The notes: a model not told the origin generated them from the sequence alone. Shown: positions 9,703-19,112, numbered from the stretch's first letter. The stretch is 64,000 nucleotides of DNA from Paucimonas lemoignei (GCA_900475325.1 LS483371.1:1426001-1490000), one strand, 5' to 3'. Program-made: numbers and translations.

Positions 9703-9784
9703 GAGCGGCTTTAGCCGCGAAGATGTGGGCCTATGCTGGATCTTTATTGTCAGCACCATCGCTCGCGGCTAAAGCCGCTCCTAC
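9699..9784. repeat. REPIN, GTAGGAGCGGCTTTAGCCGCGA family
   Basis: Perfect inverted 22-base arms (9699-9720 and 9763-9784) with a 42-base loop. The left arm overlaps the stop codon of the preceding gene. It lies between convergent genes. Copies of the same family are at 13,972-14,059 and 38,596-38,656. Confidence 0.9.
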
Positions 9785-9795
9785 GGGGTACCGGA

Positions 9796-11427
9796 TTACA
9801 TCCGGAACCGCATCGCCAGTTGATTGAGCCCCACCGCCAGTTGCGACAGTTCGCTGCTGGCCGCCGAGGTCTGGTTGGCGCCTGCCGAGGTCTGCAGGGA
9901 CAAGTCGCGGATGCTGGTCAGGTTGCGGTCCACTTCACGGGCGACCTGCGCCTGTTCTTCGGTGGCTGAAGCGATGCTCATGTTGCGTTCGTTGATCTGC
10001 ACAATGGCGGCAGTGATCTCCACCAGCGCCTGACCGGCCGCTTCTGCAACGTCCAGGCTGGCCCGCGCGCGTTCGCTGCTGTGGCCCATGGCGCTGACCG
10101 CTTTGCCTGCGCCGCTCTGGATCGAGGCGATCATCTTTTCGATTTCCGCAGTCGACTGTTGAGTGCGATGGGCCAGCGCCCGGACTTCATCGGCCACCAC
10201 CGCAAAACCACGACCGGCTTCACCTGCGCGGGCCGCTTCGATGGCGGCGTTAAGCGCCAACAGATTGGTCTGATCGGCAATGCCGCGAATCACGTCCAGC
10301 ACACCGCTGATGCCCTGCACCTGCACCGCCAGGCCATCGATCTCAACCGCTGTGACGCCGACCGCCTCATGCAGTTCGTTGATCACGCTGACGGTTTCGC
10401 CGACACGCTGACGTCCATTTTCTGCCGACTGGCTGGAGTCCCGTGCTGCGCTAGAGGCGAGCGATGCATTGCGGGCAACTTCTTCAACGGCGGCGGTCAT
10501 CTGGTTGATCGCCGTTGCAGCCTGATTGATTTCATCGTTCTGACGCTGCACGCCGCGCAGAGAGTCTTCGGTTACAGCGGTCAGCTCTTCGGAAGTCGAA
10601 GCCAGTTGAGTCGATGAATCGCCCAGCTCGCCCAGGGTGCGACGCAAGTTCTGCTGCATCACGGACAGCGCTTCGAGCAGGCGGCCCGGCTCATCCTTGG
10701 CATCCACTTCAATGGGTTTGCTCAGGTCGTTGGCTGCGATTTGCTGGGCAACGGCCAGGGCTTTGGCGATGGGCGCTACCAGGCTGCGGGTAAACAGCGC
10801 GGCCAGGGCCAGGGTCGCGGCCAAAGCGACGACGATGGCGGCGATGGTCACGTTACGCGACTGCGAGTAGTTCTTGTCGGCGATGGCGTCGGACTCGGTC
10901 ATCTTCAAATTGGCCAGACGGGAGACTTCAGTGATGTCTTTGCTCAGCAGGTCAGCGGCCAGGGTCATCTCGCCGGTCGCAAGGGTCATTGCGTTGATGA
11001 TGTCTTCACGCTTTTGCGCCACGGCATCGAGGAAGCGCGAATGCACCCCCATATACGCCATCAGGTTGCGTTCCATATTGCTGAACGCGGTTTTACCTGC
11101 ATCACTGATCAGCAACGGTTTGAGCTTGCGGACATCGGTCTCCAGACCGCTTCGGGCCTGGCTGATCCGCTCCAGTTGGCGGTTGGCACCCTCGGCATTC
11201 TGCGCGGCACGCAGGCCCGTGTTGCCCAGGCGAATGGTCACCAGGTCCGTCTTGATCTGCTCGATCGCCTGAATCGTCGGCAATACGTTGTCCTGCAAAG
11301 TCTCACGCGACTCCTTCAGCCCCGCTGCCTGGTCCAGGGAAAAAAGCCCAAACGCAGTGATCAGCACGGCGAAAAAGCCGAAGCAGAGCAGTGAGCGGGG
11401 AGCGATATTGAGATTTCTCAGATTCAT
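9796..11427 (-). CDS. Methyl-accepting chemotaxis protein
   Basis: A transmembrane chemoreceptor of 543 aa. Seen: a first membrane helix at about residues 11-30, a periplasmic four-helix-bundle sensor (about 31-190, '4HB_MCP' type), a second helix (about 190-212), a HAMP linker, and the cytoplasmic signalling domain with the conserved hairpin tip '[21 protein letters not shown]'. Known: the tip binds CheW/CheA and flanking Glu/Gln pairs are methylated by CheR. The ligand is not evident; the sensor length is that of small-molecule receptors such as those for organic acids or amino acids. Monocistronic; the REPIN at 9699-9784 lies just downstream. Confidence 0.93.
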   Translation of the reverse strand: MNLRNLNIAPRSLLCFGFFAVLITAFGLFSLDQAAGLKESRETLQDNVLPTIQAIEQIKTDLVTIRLGNTGLRAAQNAEGANRQLERISQARSGLETDVRKLKPLLISDAGKTAFSNMERNLMAYMGVHSRFLDAVAQKREDIINAMTLATGEMTLAADLLSKDITEVSRLANLKMTESDAIADKNYSQSRNVTIAAIVVALAATLALAALFTRSLVAPIAKALAVAQQIAANDLSKPIEVDAKDEPGRLLEALSVMQQNLRRTLGELGDSSTQLASTSEELTAVTEDSLRGVQRQNDEINQAATAINQMTAAVEEVARNASLASSAARDSSQSAENGRQRVGETVSVINELHEAVGVTAVEIDGLAVQVQGISGVLDVIRGIADQTNLLALNAAIEAARAGEAGRGFAVVADEVRALAHRTQQSTAEIEKMIASIQSGAGKAVSAMGHSSERARASLDVAEAAGQALVEITAAIVQINERNMSIASATEEQAQVAREVDRNLTSIRDLSLQTSAGANQTSAASSELSQLAVGLNQLAMRFRM

Positions 11428-11690
11428 GCGGGGGGCCTGTCGAGAGGAAACGTTAGTAGCCCTATCGACGTGAAACGGTTCAGCTTTAGGCCGGATAGCA
11501 GGTTTCCATGAAATATCCAGTAATGATCAGAAAAAAGCCCGAAAAACACAGGTTTTTGCACCGCAATGGCGAAAAAGCCTTGAGATAGAGCCTTCGCTGA
11601 GGTGGTGCTTTTAGTTGCAGGGTGGTTTCAACTGGCTACCCGAGTTTTTTTAATGGAAGTTAAAGCGATCAAGCGCCTCATGGCGCGGAT

Positions 11691-12098
11691 TCACGGCTCA
11701 CAACGGAGCTCCTTAAGAGCTGCCGCCGCCAGGAAGCCTGAGCGAGAAGCGTAACGCTGGTCCTTTTTCACACGGTCATCGATGCGCAACAGCAGATTTT
11801 CGGGGAGCGTGGCGTTGAAGCGAACCGCCTTCCCGAAGTAAGGCGTTACGTCGAACTCGACTACGGCCCAGATCCCGCCTGCGTAGTCAGGGTTTGCCAC
11901 GTGATCTTCAATATCTTTGGCTTGCGGCAATGGATCACCGTCCTCTACCAGGCCTTCAAAGTGAAGGGATAGCGCTTCCTTTGCGTTATCCAGCGCCTCC
12001 ATCACCGTGCTGCCTGCCGAGAAACACCCTGGCACATCCGGCACGATCACGCCGTAAGCCGAGTCGGGGTCTTTGTGCAGGACGACTGTAAATTTCAT
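11691..12098 (-). CDS. hicB: HicB family antitoxin
   Basis: 135 aa antitoxin of a type II toxin-antitoxin pair. Seen: the HicB N-terminal degenerate RNase-H-like domain ('FTVVLHKDPDSAYGVIVPDVPGCFSAG', 'EALSLHFEGLVEDG') and a C-terminal DNA-binding domain of RHH/Arc type ('LLLRIDDRVKKDQRYASRSGFLAAAALKEL'). It lies 63 bases downstream of hicA on the same strand. Known: HicB binds and neutralises HicA and represses the operon. The N-terminal half is of usual length. Confidence 0.93.
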   Translation of the reverse strand: MKFTVVLHKDPDSAYGVIVPDVPGCFSAGSTVMEALDNAKEALSLHFEGLVEDGDPLPQAKDIEDHVANPDYAGGIWAVVEFDVTPYFGKAVRFNATLPENLLLRIDDRVKKDQRYASRSGFLAAAALKELRCEP

Positions 12099-12161
12099 AG
12101 GGTTTACCTTTCGCGCTTCTACTTGTTAAGTGTGGCTGCGGACACGTTTGTTCGCTGTGCC

Positions 12162-12347
12162 TCAGCGATTGAGACCTGCTTGTTTCAGAATGCTGCTAAT
12201 GGTCTTTATCGGAATATCGGAATCAGGGTGCTTAATCGTGACCCGGCCGGGTTTGCTCGGGTGTTTGTATTGCCGATGACTGCCCTTGGTGTTCACTAGA
12301 TACCATCCATCGCCTTCGATCATCCTGATCATTTCCCTGCTGCGCAT
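12162..12347 (-). CDS. hicA: HicA family mRNA interferase toxin
   Basis: 61 aa, with the HicA fold: 'MIRMIEGDGWYLVNTKGSHRQYKHP' near the N-terminus with the catalytic His in 'GSHRQY', then 'GRVTIKHPDSDIPIKTISSILKQAGL'. It cleaves mRNA independently of ribosomes. The start at 12,347 has GAGGGG six bases upstream, which excludes the 14-codon longer form. hicA precedes hicB, the standard order. The pair is intact by inspection. Confidence 0.93.
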   Translation of the reverse strand: MRSREMIRMIEGDGWYLVNTKGSHRQYKHPSKPGRVTIKHPDSDIPIKTISSILKQAGLNR

Positions 12348-12579
12348 CCGCGTCCCCTCAAGCTTAGCTGTGGTGTGTACAGTACACACTATTTTTTTCG
12401 CAGGCAGCGCGTGAATCGGTTACTGCTCGCCACTGCTTAAGACATTGCTCATCAGAAGTTAGTGGGTTATCAGGGATTAAGGGCCGTTCTGGGTCGGTGT
12501 TTCTGCATCTGGATTTTGCGGGGATTGAAGCGGAGGAGGGGATAGCGTTGTACAGGTGCATATCCTGTGCGGGAAGCAA

Positions 12580-12638
12580 GCCTTTGCGGCTAAAGCCGAT
12601 CCCACCTTGCCCGCGATGAAGAGGACCTCATCGCGGGC
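12580..12638. repeat. Half-REP and hairpin in hicA/hydrolase intergenic region
   Basis: The 322-base gap between hicA and the hydrolase gene holds a degenerate half-REP (about 12,580-12,605, 'TTTGCGGCTAAAGCCGATCC') and a perfect 11-base hairpin (12,609-12,619 / 12,628-12,638) just beyond the hydrolase stop. The hairpin has no U-tract, so terminator function is uncertain. I see no gene in 12,348-12,669. Confidence 0.5.
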
Positions 12639-12669
12639 AGGTTCACTGTTGGCGGGTACGCCAAGGCGA

Positions 12670-13656
12670 TCAGCCTTTGATAAACGCCAGCAGGTCTTCG
12701 TTGATGACTTCCGGGTGGGTGGAGCACATGCCGTGCGGGTAGCCTTTATAGACTTTCAGCGTGCCGTTTTTGACCAGTTTGATGGCCAGTTCAGCGGAGT
12801 CGGCAATCGGGACGATCTGGTCATCGTCGCCGTGCATGATCAGCACGGGCACGGTGATTTTTTTCAGGTCTTCGGTGAAGTCGGTTTCCGAGAAGGCCTT
12901 GATGCAGTCGTACTGGGCTTTGGCACCGCCCATCATGCCCTGGCGCCACCAGTTGTCTTTCAAGCCTTCGGAGACTTTGGCGCCGTCGCGGTTGAAGCCG
13001 TAGAACGGGATCGGCACTTCTTTGTAGAACTGCGCACGATTGGCAGCCAGTGCAGCGCGGAAGCCATCGAAGACGTCCATCGGCAGGCCGCCCGGGTTGC
13101 TGGCCGACTTGACCATGACCGGCGGCACTGCGCCAATCAATACCGCCTTGGCTACGCGGCCGGCGCCGTGTTGAGCTACATAGCGCGCCACTTCGCCGCC
13201 ACCGGTGGAGTGGCCGATGTGCACGGCGTCCTTGAGTTTCAGGTGAGTCACCAGCGCGCTGACATCGGCGGCGTAGGTGTCCATGTCGTTGCCGGTCGCG
13301 GTTTGAGTCGAGCGGCCATGACCGCGACGGTCATGAGCGATAACGCGGTAGCCCTTGGACACGAAGAACAGCATCTGCGCGTCCCAGTCATCGGCGCTGA
13401 GCGGCCAGCCGTGGTGGAAAACGATGGGCTGACCGGTGCCCCAGTCTTTGTAGAAAATTTCAGTGCCGTCGCTGGTCGTGAAGCTAGTCATGTCGTGTTG
13501 TCCTTTTCCAGTAGGGGCTTTGGTTGCCGCCTGGGCAACGTTGCTGCCAATGGCCATTGCCGAGAGTGAGCCTGCAGCCAGCGCAGTGGCGCCAACTTTG
13601 AGCACTTGCCTGCGTGAACTCGTCGGGATGTTCGGGGTGTTATTGCTCTCTGACAC
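12670..13656 (-). CDS. Alpha/beta hydrolase (chloroperoxidase/esterase type) with Tat-like leader
   Basis: An alpha/beta-hydrolase of the non-haem chloroperoxidase/arylesterase group (328 aa from GTG 13,656). Seen: the oxyanion loop '[12 protein letters not shown]', nucleophile elbow 'IGHSTGGGE' (Ser at about 150), acidic-residue region '[13 protein letters not shown]', and C-terminal His in 'YPHGMCSTH'. The N-terminus has twin arginines followed by a hydrophobic stretch and an AxA site ('[19 protein letters not shown]'), suggesting Tat export. The GTG start has GGAGG immediately upstream. An internal ATG before '[17 protein letters not shown]' with AAAAGGA nearby would give the 273-residue cytosolic form usual for this family, so two products are possible. 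Substrate unknown. Confidence 0.88.
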   Translation of the reverse strand: MSESNNTPNIPTSSRRQVLKVGATALAAGSLSAMAIGSNVAQAATKAPTGKGQHDMTSFTTSDGTEIFYKDWGTGQPIVFHHGWPLSADDWDAQMLFFVSKGYRVIAHDRRGHGRSTQTATGNDMDTYAADVSALVTHLKLKDAVHIGHSTGGGEVARYVAQHGAGRVAKAVLIGAVPPVMVKSASNPGGLPMDVFDGFRAALAANRAQFYKEVPIPFYGFNRDGAKVSEGLKDNWWRQGMMGGAKAQYDCIKAFSETDFTEDLKKITVPVLIMHGDDDQIVPIADSAELAIKLVKNGTLKVYKGYPHGMCSTHPEVINEDLLAFIKG

Positions 13657-13971
13657 AAAACCTCCAACTCTCGGCAAGGCGAGAAGCTGACTCAAGACGT
13701 TAGCTCAATACGTGAGCGATAGTTGCCGCGACCGACGATGCGCAGCAGGCATCACGGCCTGGTACTTAACGTGAGTGGTTGCAGCATGGTTTCAATTAAA
13801 AAACGGGACGCAAACTACAGAGTGAAGTTGAACCCGTAATCAACAACGCCGATGTAACGAATGTGCTGTTGTCTGGGCAAAACTATACGGCGAGGGGCGC
13901 AAAAGAATAACGAGGTGGGACTGGATTGATTGTCGTGTCTGGGTTGACAGTGGAAGGTGATGTCCTAGCCC

Positions 13972-14059
13972 GTAGGAGCGGCTTTAGCCGCGAGCGGTAG
14001 TGCTGGCAACAAAGGTCCAGCGCATAGGCCTATATTCTCGCGGCTAAAGCCGCTCCTAC
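13972..14059. repeat. REPIN, GTAGGAGCGGCTTTAGCCGCGA family
   Basis: Arms 13,972-13,993 and 14,038-14,059 are exact inverted copies of the element at 9699-9784. It lies in the 427-base gap (13,657-14,083) between the hydrolase and the LysR gene, which otherwise shows no gene; the hydrolase promoter should lie in 13,690-13,900. Confidence 0.9.
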
Positions 14060-14083
14060 GGTTGTCAGGGAATTTCCTGCCCA

Positions 14084-14974
14084 TCACTGCGGCCACTGCT
14101 CCAGCAACATCGAGACGAATTTCTCCGCCGCTGGAGACAATGACGCACCGCGTCGGGACACCAGCCCCAACGTTCTATCAACCACCGGATCTACCAGCGG
14201 CACGCTGACCAACGTCGGGTGACCTTCGGCGGGCATCGCCAGGCTTGGCATGGCGGAGATACCCAAACCGGCCTCGACCATGCCCAGTGAAGTCGACAAG
14301 TGCTGCACCTCGTAAAACCACTTGGGCCGCCAGCTCAGCCCGGCCAGCGCATGGTCGAGGATCATGCGGTTGCCGCTCAGGCGCCCCACGCCGATCAGCC
14401 GGTATTCACTGAGTTCGATCCAGGACACCGACTCGCGTTTGGCCAGCTCATGGTCGCGTCGGCAGGCCAGCACGAACGGCTCTTTGACCAGTGGCACAAA
14501 CTCAATGTCAGGGTGCTGGCCGCTCATCATGTTGATGCCGAAATCCGCCTCGCCGCGCAGCACCGCTTCGAGGCCTTCATTGGCGCTGAGGTCGAGCAGC
14601 CGAATGCGAATCTTGGGGTAGCGCTCGTTGTACAGGCGGATCACGGACGGCAAGAAATAGAACGCTGCAGTCGGGATGCAGGCCAGAGTCACCTGCCCAA
14701 TTTGCCGCTCGGCCAGTTCGCGGATGTTCAGGATCGAGTCTTCGAAATCGTCCAGCAAGCGCCGCGCCTTGGGGAAAAAGTCACGGCCTACGCTCGTCAG
14801 GCTGACCCGCCGCGTGGTTCGGTCCAGAAGTGAGGTGCCTAAACCTTGTTCAAGCTTCTTGATGCGCCGCGTCAAGGCGGGCTGCGAGATATGCAGCACT
14901 TCAGCAGCCTCGTGAAAACTCCCCAGTTCGGCGATTTTCACGAACGATCGGATATCTTGCAGCTCATATTCCAC
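14084..14974 (-). CDS. LysR-type transcriptional regulator
   Basis: A 296-aa LTTR: a winged helix-turn-helix at residues 1-60 ('FHEAAEVLHISQPALTRRIKKLEQ'), a linker helix, and a periplasmic-binding-protein-like effector domain (about 90-290). It is divergent from the PrpF-like gene, with 167 bases between them containing a perfect ATTATT-N11-AATAAT palindrome of LysR type. It is therefore the likely regulator of the tricarboxylate gene set to its right. The effector is unknown; by context it may be a tricarboxylate such as aconitate or citrate. Confidence 0.9.
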   Translation of the reverse strand: MEYELQDIRSFVKIAELGSFHEAAEVLHISQPALTRRIKKLEQGLGTSLLDRTTRRVSLTSVGRDFFPKARRLLDDFEDSILNIRELAERQIGQVTLACIPTAAFYFLPSVIRLYNERYPKIRIRLLDLSANEGLEAVLRGEADFGINMMSGQHPDIEFVPLVKEPFVLACRRDHELAKRESVSWIELSEYRLIGVGRLSGNRMILDHALAGLSWRPKWFYEVQHLSTSLGMVEAGLGISAMPSLAMPAEGHPTLVSVPLVDPVVDRTLGLVSRRGASLSPAAEKFVSMLLEQWPQ

Positions 14975-15023
14975 TTTTATTCTCCTGTCAGTGGATTGCG
15001 ATGGAAGCGTGAACGATGAGTTT

Positions 15024-15046
15024 ATTATTTCGTAAAGTGGAATAAT
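15024..15046. promoter_or_regulatory. LysR-type operator palindrome ATTATT-N11-AATAAT
   Basis: A perfect 6-11-6 dyad containing the LTTR T-N11-A signature, located 49 bases upstream of the LysR start and 95 bases before the PrpF-like gene. The position fits the recognition site of the divergent regulator. Seen directly; binding is inferred. Confidence 0.65.
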
Positions 15047-15141
15047 GCCTACGATCTTTGCATTGGATAAGCTAAAAAATCCATGGGACTCTTGCTTTCA
15101 ACACATCAATTACCCCAATTGATCAATAAGAGTCTGCCATT

Positions 15142-16227
15142 ATGCAACCTATTCCCTGCGTTCTGATGCGCGGCGGCACCTCCAAGGGGCCGGTCTTTCT
15201 TGCCAGCGATCTACCCGCTTCGACCCCTGAGCGTGACGAAATCCTGCTGGCGGTCATGGGCTCCGGTCATGAACTTGAAATCGACGGTATTGGCGGCGGC
15301 AGTCCGCAAACCAGCAAAGTCGCCATCGTCAGCCCTTCGCCTCATCCTGATGCCGATGTCGATTACCTGTTCGTGCAGGTCATGGTGTCCCAGCGCCGGG
15401 TCGATACCGCGCCCAATTGCGGCAACATGCTCTGTGCCGTCGGCCCATTCGCGGTTGAGCAAGGGCTGGTCGAAGCCACTGGGGACGTGACTCAAGTGCG
15501 CATTCGCAACCTCAATACCGGCACGTTCGTCTGCGCCGACGTCAACACGCCCGGTGGTCATGTCAGCTACGACGGCCAGACCACCATCGACGGCGTGCCG
15601 GGTTCAGCGGCGCCCGTGCAACTGACTTTTCTGGACGCGGCGGGCAGCAAGACCGGCAAAATGTTTCCAACTGGTCAACAGATTGACATCCTCGACGGCG
15701 TGCCAGTGACCTGCATCGATATGGCCATGCCGATGGTGATTATCGAAGCATCTCTGTTGGGCAAACGCGGCGATGAAACGCCCGCCGAGCTGGACGGTGA
15801 CAAAGAATTCCTGCGCAAGCTCGAAGCCATCCGCCTGCGTGCCGGGGCAGCCATGGGCCTGGGCGATGTCAGCAACAAAGTCATCCCCAAACCTGTGCTG
15901 GTTTCGCGGCCTGATGCGGGCGGCACCCTCAAGGTTCGCTACTTCATGCCGCATAACTGTCATAAGGCGTTGGCGATCACCGGCTCCATTGGCCTGGCCA
16001 CTGCCTGCGTAAGCGATGGCACTGTGGTAGCCAAGCTGCTTGGGACAGGCAACGAGACGCCGCGTCTGCAACAGGTTCGGATCGAGCATCCAAGCGGTTC
16101 GATCCAGGTTGCCCTGGCTTACGTGGGCGAGAACGGCCAAACCATTCGCGCCTCGGTTGTGCGTACGGCGCGGCGTCTGTTCTCCGGTGAGGTGTACGCG
16201 CCAGCCGCACAACGACTGGCGGGTTGA
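15142..16227 (+). CDS. PrpF family isomerase/tautomerase (GalD-like)
   Basis: A 361-aa protein of the PrpF fold. Relatives include 4-oxalomesaconate tautomerase GalD (gallate pathway) and PrpF, which isomerises methylaconitate. Seen: the family N-terminus 'CVLMRGGTSKGPVF', the substrate-binding 'GGGSPQTSKVAIV', the catalytic-region 'DTAPNCGNMLCAVGPFAVE' with Cys, and 'PHNCHKALAITGSIGLATAC'. In length and motifs it looks like GalD. However, no gallate dioxygenase or hydratase lies nearby; the neighbours are two carboxylate carriers and a porin. I infer that it isomerises an aconitate-like unsaturated tricarboxylate. The start has a weak AATAAGAG site. It probably heads an operon with the DctA-like gene (81-base gap). 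Confidence 0.85.
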   Translation: MQPIPCVLMRGGTSKGPVFLASDLPASTPERDEILLAVMGSGHELEIDGIGGGSPQTSKVAIVSPSPHPDADVDYLFVQVMVSQRRVDTAPNCGNMLCAVGPFAVEQGLVEATGDVTQVRIRNLNTGTFVCADVNTPGGHVSYDGQTTIDGVPGSAAPVQLTFLDAAGSKTGKMFPTGQQIDILDGVPVTCIDMAMPMVIIEASLLGKRGDETPAELDGDKEFLRKLEAIRLRAGAAMGLGDVSNKVIPKPVLVSRPDAGGTLKVRYFMPHNCHKALAITGSIGLATACVSDGTVVAKLLGTGNETPRLQQVRIEHPSGSIQVALAYVGENGQTIRASVVRTARRLFSGEVYAPAAQRLAG

Positions 16228-16308
16228 GTGAGTTATCGCTGCACCCTGATCTGCCTGGCAAGACATTGATTACCGCATCAGAACAACACCAATAATGGGT
16301 GATGCATC

Positions 16309-17619
16309 ATGAAAATCGCTAAATCGCTGTACTTTCAGATTATCTGCGCCGTGGTCCTTGGCGTCCTGGTCGGGCACTTCTGGGGTCAGCAGGCCGTCGC
16401 GCTCAAGCCGTTGGGTGATGCGTTCATCAAGCTGATCAAGATGATGATCGCGCCGGTGGTGTTCTGCACCATCGTCACCGGTATCGCAGGCATGAGTGAC
16501 AAGCGCTCGCTGGGACGCCTGATGAGCAAGACCATGCTGCTGTTTCTGGCCTTGACGGTGGTTAGCCTGTTCATCGGTCTGGTGGCGGTCTATGTGCTCA
16601 AGCCGGGTGTCGGCATGAACATTGACCCGACCAAATTGAGCACGGCCGGATTGAGTCAGTACACCGATTCCGCCGCAAAACTGGGCGTCGTCGATTTTTT
16701 CATGCACATCATTCCTGACACCTTTGTGGGCGCATTCAACAAGGGTGAAGTGTTGCCGGTGCTGTTCATCGCCGTGCTGTCGGGCTTCGCCTTGTCCTCT
16801 CTGGGGGAGCGCGGCAAGCCAGTGCTCAACGTGCTGGAATCGGCGTCGCATATGGTGTTCAAGATTTTCTCGTACCTGATGCGCTTTGCCCCGATTGGCG
16901 CCTTCGGTGCGCTGGCGTTCACGGTCGGCCAGTACGGCATCACCTCGCTGGGCTCGCTGGCCAAGCTGATCATGACCCTGTACATCGCCTGCGCTTTCTT
17001 CGTCTTTGTGGTGCTGGGCGGTATCTGCCGCGCCAACGGCTTCAGTTTGTGGAAGCTGCTGCGCTATTTCCGCGAAGAATTCCTGGTGGTATTGGGCACT
17101 TCGTCCACTGAGCCGGTCATGCCGCGCATGCTGGAGAAGCTGCAGGCGCTGGGCTGCAAGAAAGGCGTGGTCGGTCTGGTGCTGCCAACCGGTTACTCGT
17201 TCAACCTGGATGGCACGGCGATCTACCTGTCGCTGGCCGCCGTGTTCATCGCTCAGGCGTGCAACATCGAGCTGAGCATGACCCAGACCCTGACCATGCT
17301 GGCAATCATGTTGCTGTCGTCCAAAGGCGCGGCGGGCGTGACCGGCAGCGGGTTTGTCGCCCTGGCCTCGACCCTCTCGGTGATCCACGACATCCCGCTG
17401 GCAGGTCTGGCGTTGCTGATCGGTATCGACCGCTTCATGTCCGAAGCCCGCGCATTGACCAGCCTGGCCAGCAACGCCGTGGCCACGGTGGTGATTTCGC
17501 TCTCGGAGAATGCCTGCGATCGCCAGGTGCTCATGCAACGGCTCAATGGCAAAGCCGCTGCGCCAAGCTCCGATAGCGTCCAGTGGGAGACCGCGCCGCC
17601 GGTTGCCGAGCGCATCTAG
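16309..17619 (+). CDS. DctA-like dicarboxylate/cation symporter
   Basis: 436 aa, sodium- or proton-coupled symporter of the DAACS (DctA/GltP) family in the inner membrane. Seen: multiple hydrophobic helices, the family motif 'KMMIAPVVFCTIVTGIAGM' near residue 45, the re-entrant serine-containing loop 'FLVVLGTSSTEPVMPRM', 'TGYSFNLDGTAIYLSLAAVF', and 'MLLSSKGAAGVTGSGFVALA'. It resembles DctA closely. A full-length DctA is expected elsewhere in the genome, so this is probably a paralog dedicated to the substrate of this locus. The leader contains a partial CA motif (AACAACA, 16,282-16,288). Confidence 0.92.
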   Translation: MKIAKSLYFQIICAVVLGVLVGHFWGQQAVALKPLGDAFIKLIKMMIAPVVFCTIVTGIAGMSDKRSLGRLMSKTMLLFLALTVVSLFIGLVAVYVLKPGVGMNIDPTKLSTAGLSQYTDSAAKLGVVDFFMHIIPDTFVGAFNKGEVLPVLFIAVLSGFALSSLGERGKPVLNVLESASHMVFKIFSYLMRFAPIGAFGALAFTVGQYGITSLGSLAKLIMTLYIACAFFVFVVLGGICRANGFSLWKLLRYFREEFLVVLGTSSTEPVMPRMLEKLQALGCKKGVVGLVLPTGYSFNLDGTAIYLSLAAVFIAQACNIELSMTQTLTMLAIMLLSSKGAAGVTGSGFVALASTLSVIHDIPLAGLALLIGIDRFMSEARALTSLASNAVATVVISLSENACDRQVLMQRLNGKAAAPSSDSVQWETAPPVAERI

Positions 17620-17732
17620 CACTCGGAGCGAATGGCTCCCAACCCGTTACCTCTTTCAATCGATGACTATCTGGCCAGGCGAGTATCGTTGACACGGTAC
17701 CCGCCCAGCCAGGCAGCGTTCGCTTGCCCATA

Positions 17733-17743
17733 AATAACAACAA
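17733..17743 (+). promoter_or_regulatory. Hfq/Crc-type CA motif AATAACAACAA in citM-like leader
   Basis: A perfect AAnAAnAAnAA motif 13 bases before the start codon, adjoining the AAGAG ribosome site. In Pseudomonas such motifs are bound by Hfq with Crc to block translation during carbon catabolite repression. The same word occurs before the oprD-like gene and, as AACAACAATAA, before tctC. Confidence 0.65.
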
Positions 17744-17755
17744 GAGAATATCCAT

Positions 17756-19060
17756 ATGCTCGCCTTCCTTGGCTTGTCCATGGTTGTGGTGTTCACCTAC
17801 CTGATCATGTCAAAGCGTTTGTCACCCATCGTCGCGTTGACGGTGGTCCCGATCGTGTTTGCAGTCATCGGCGGTTTTGGCGGTACCACCGGCAAGATGA
17901 TGCTCGACGGTCTGAAGATGGTTGCGCCTTCTGCAGCGTTGCTGCTGTTTGCCATCCTGTTCTTCGGCCTGATGATTGACTCCGGGCTGTTCGACCCGCT
18001 GATCCGCAAGATCCTCAAGCGCGTCAACGGCGACCCGATGAAAATCGCGGTAGGCACCGCGCTGTTGTCGCTGACCGTCGCATTGGACGGCGACGGCACC
18101 ACCACCTACATGATCACCTGTGCTGCGATGCTGCCGTTGTACAAGCGCATCGGCATGAACCCGATGATCCTCGGCATCGTGTCGATGTTGTCGTTGAGCA
18201 TCATGAGCGGCATGACCCCCTGGGGCGGGCCGGCCACCCGTGCAATTGCTGCGCTGGGGCTGGACGCAGGCGAGTACTTTGTACCGCTGCTGCCGACCAT
18301 GATCGGCGGTGCCGCCTGGGTGGTATTTACCGCGTTCCTGCTGGGCCGCGCTGAGCGCAAACGCATTGGCAACGTCAACCTGCAGAGCGGTGGCGGGGAC
18401 TGCTACATCGAAGCAATTCTGGGCGATACCCCGCACAAGCGGCCCAAGCTGGCCTACGTCAACCTGGCGCTGGTCATCGTGGTGATGGTTGCACTGGTCA
18501 TGGGCCTGATGCATTCGGCGATCCTGTTTCTGATCGGCTTTGTGCTGGCGCTGATGATCAACTATCCACAGCTGGATATTCAGAAGGAACGCATCCTGGC
18601 GCATTCCGGCAATGCCATGACCGTGGTGCTGCTGGTGTTTGCCGCCGGTATCTTCGCCGGGATTTTCTCGGGTACCAAAATGGTCGACGCCCTTGCTCAG
18701 ACTCTGGTTGCCTGGATTCCGCCAGAGTGGGGCCACCTGTTCCCACTGGTGGTTGCGCTGACCAGCATGCCGCTGACGTTCGTACTGTCCAACGATGCCT
18801 ATTACTTCGGCGTGGTGCCGATTCTGGCCAACGCTGCGGCTGCCTATGGCATCAGCCCGCTGGAAATTGCCCGGGCCTCGATTCTCGGCCAGCCGGTGCA
18901 TTTGATGAGTCCGCTGGTGGCCTCGACCCTGCTGCTGGTGGGCATGATCGACCGCGATATCGGCGACTTCCAGAAGGCCACGGTGAAGTGGGCGGTCCTC
19001 ACCTCGCTGGTGATCACGGCATTGGCGCTATTGACCGGTGCGCTGACGCTGATCGCGTAA
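17756..19060 (+). CDS. CitMHS family citrate-type carrier
   Basis: 434 aa inner-membrane carrier of the CitMHS family, which imports citrate complexed with a divalent metal. Seen: about 12 hydrophobic segments; family motifs 'TVALDGDGTTTYMITCAAMLPLY' and 'MSGMTPWGGPATRAIAALGL' in the first half, and 'SMPLTFVLSNDAYYFGVVPIL' in the second. Its start has an AAGAG site overlapping a CA motif. It follows the DctA-like gene by 136 bases on the same strand. Metal (Mg or Ca) and substrate (citrate or an aconitate isomer) preferences cannot be read from sequence; context suggests a tricarboxylate. Confidence 0.93.
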   Translation: MLAFLGLSMVVVFTYLIMSKRLSPIVALTVVPIVFAVIGGFGGTTGKMMLDGLKMVAPSAALLLFAILFFGLMIDSGLFDPLIRKILKRVNGDPMKIAVGTALLSLTVALDGDGTTTYMITCAAMLPLYKRIGMNPMILGIVSMLSLSIMSGMTPWGGPATRAIAALGLDAGEYFVPLLPTMIGGAAWVVFTAFLLGRAERKRIGNVNLQSGGGDCYIEAILGDTPHKRPKLAYVNLALVIVVMVALVMGLMHSAILFLIGFVLALMINYPQLDIQKERILAHSGNAMTVVLLVFAAGIFAGIFSGTKMVDALAQTLVAWIPPEWGHLFPLVVALTSMPLTFVLSNDAYYFGVVPILANAAAAYGISPLEIARASILGQPVHLMSPLVASTLLLVGMIDRDIGDFQKATVKWAVLTSLVITALALLTGALTLIA

Positions 19061-19112
19061 CCCTTTCGCACTGAGAACCGATCCGCAATGACTGGATTGC
19101 GGCGGGGTTCAC

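Noticed and set aside
15142..16227. Naming the PrpF-like gene galD outright
   Set aside because: The protein resembles GalD, but no gallate dioxygenase, hydratase or aldolase is present and the neighbours handle tricarboxylates.
16270..17622. A 450-codon open frame antisense to the DctA-like gene
   Set aside because: The plus strand encodes a clear symporter. The antisense protein is Gln/His/Arg-rich, as expected of the mirror of GC-rich codons, with no domain.
17822..18901. A 359-codon frame antisense to the CitMHS carrier gene
   Set aside because: Gln/His-rich shadow of hydrophobic codons with no domain.
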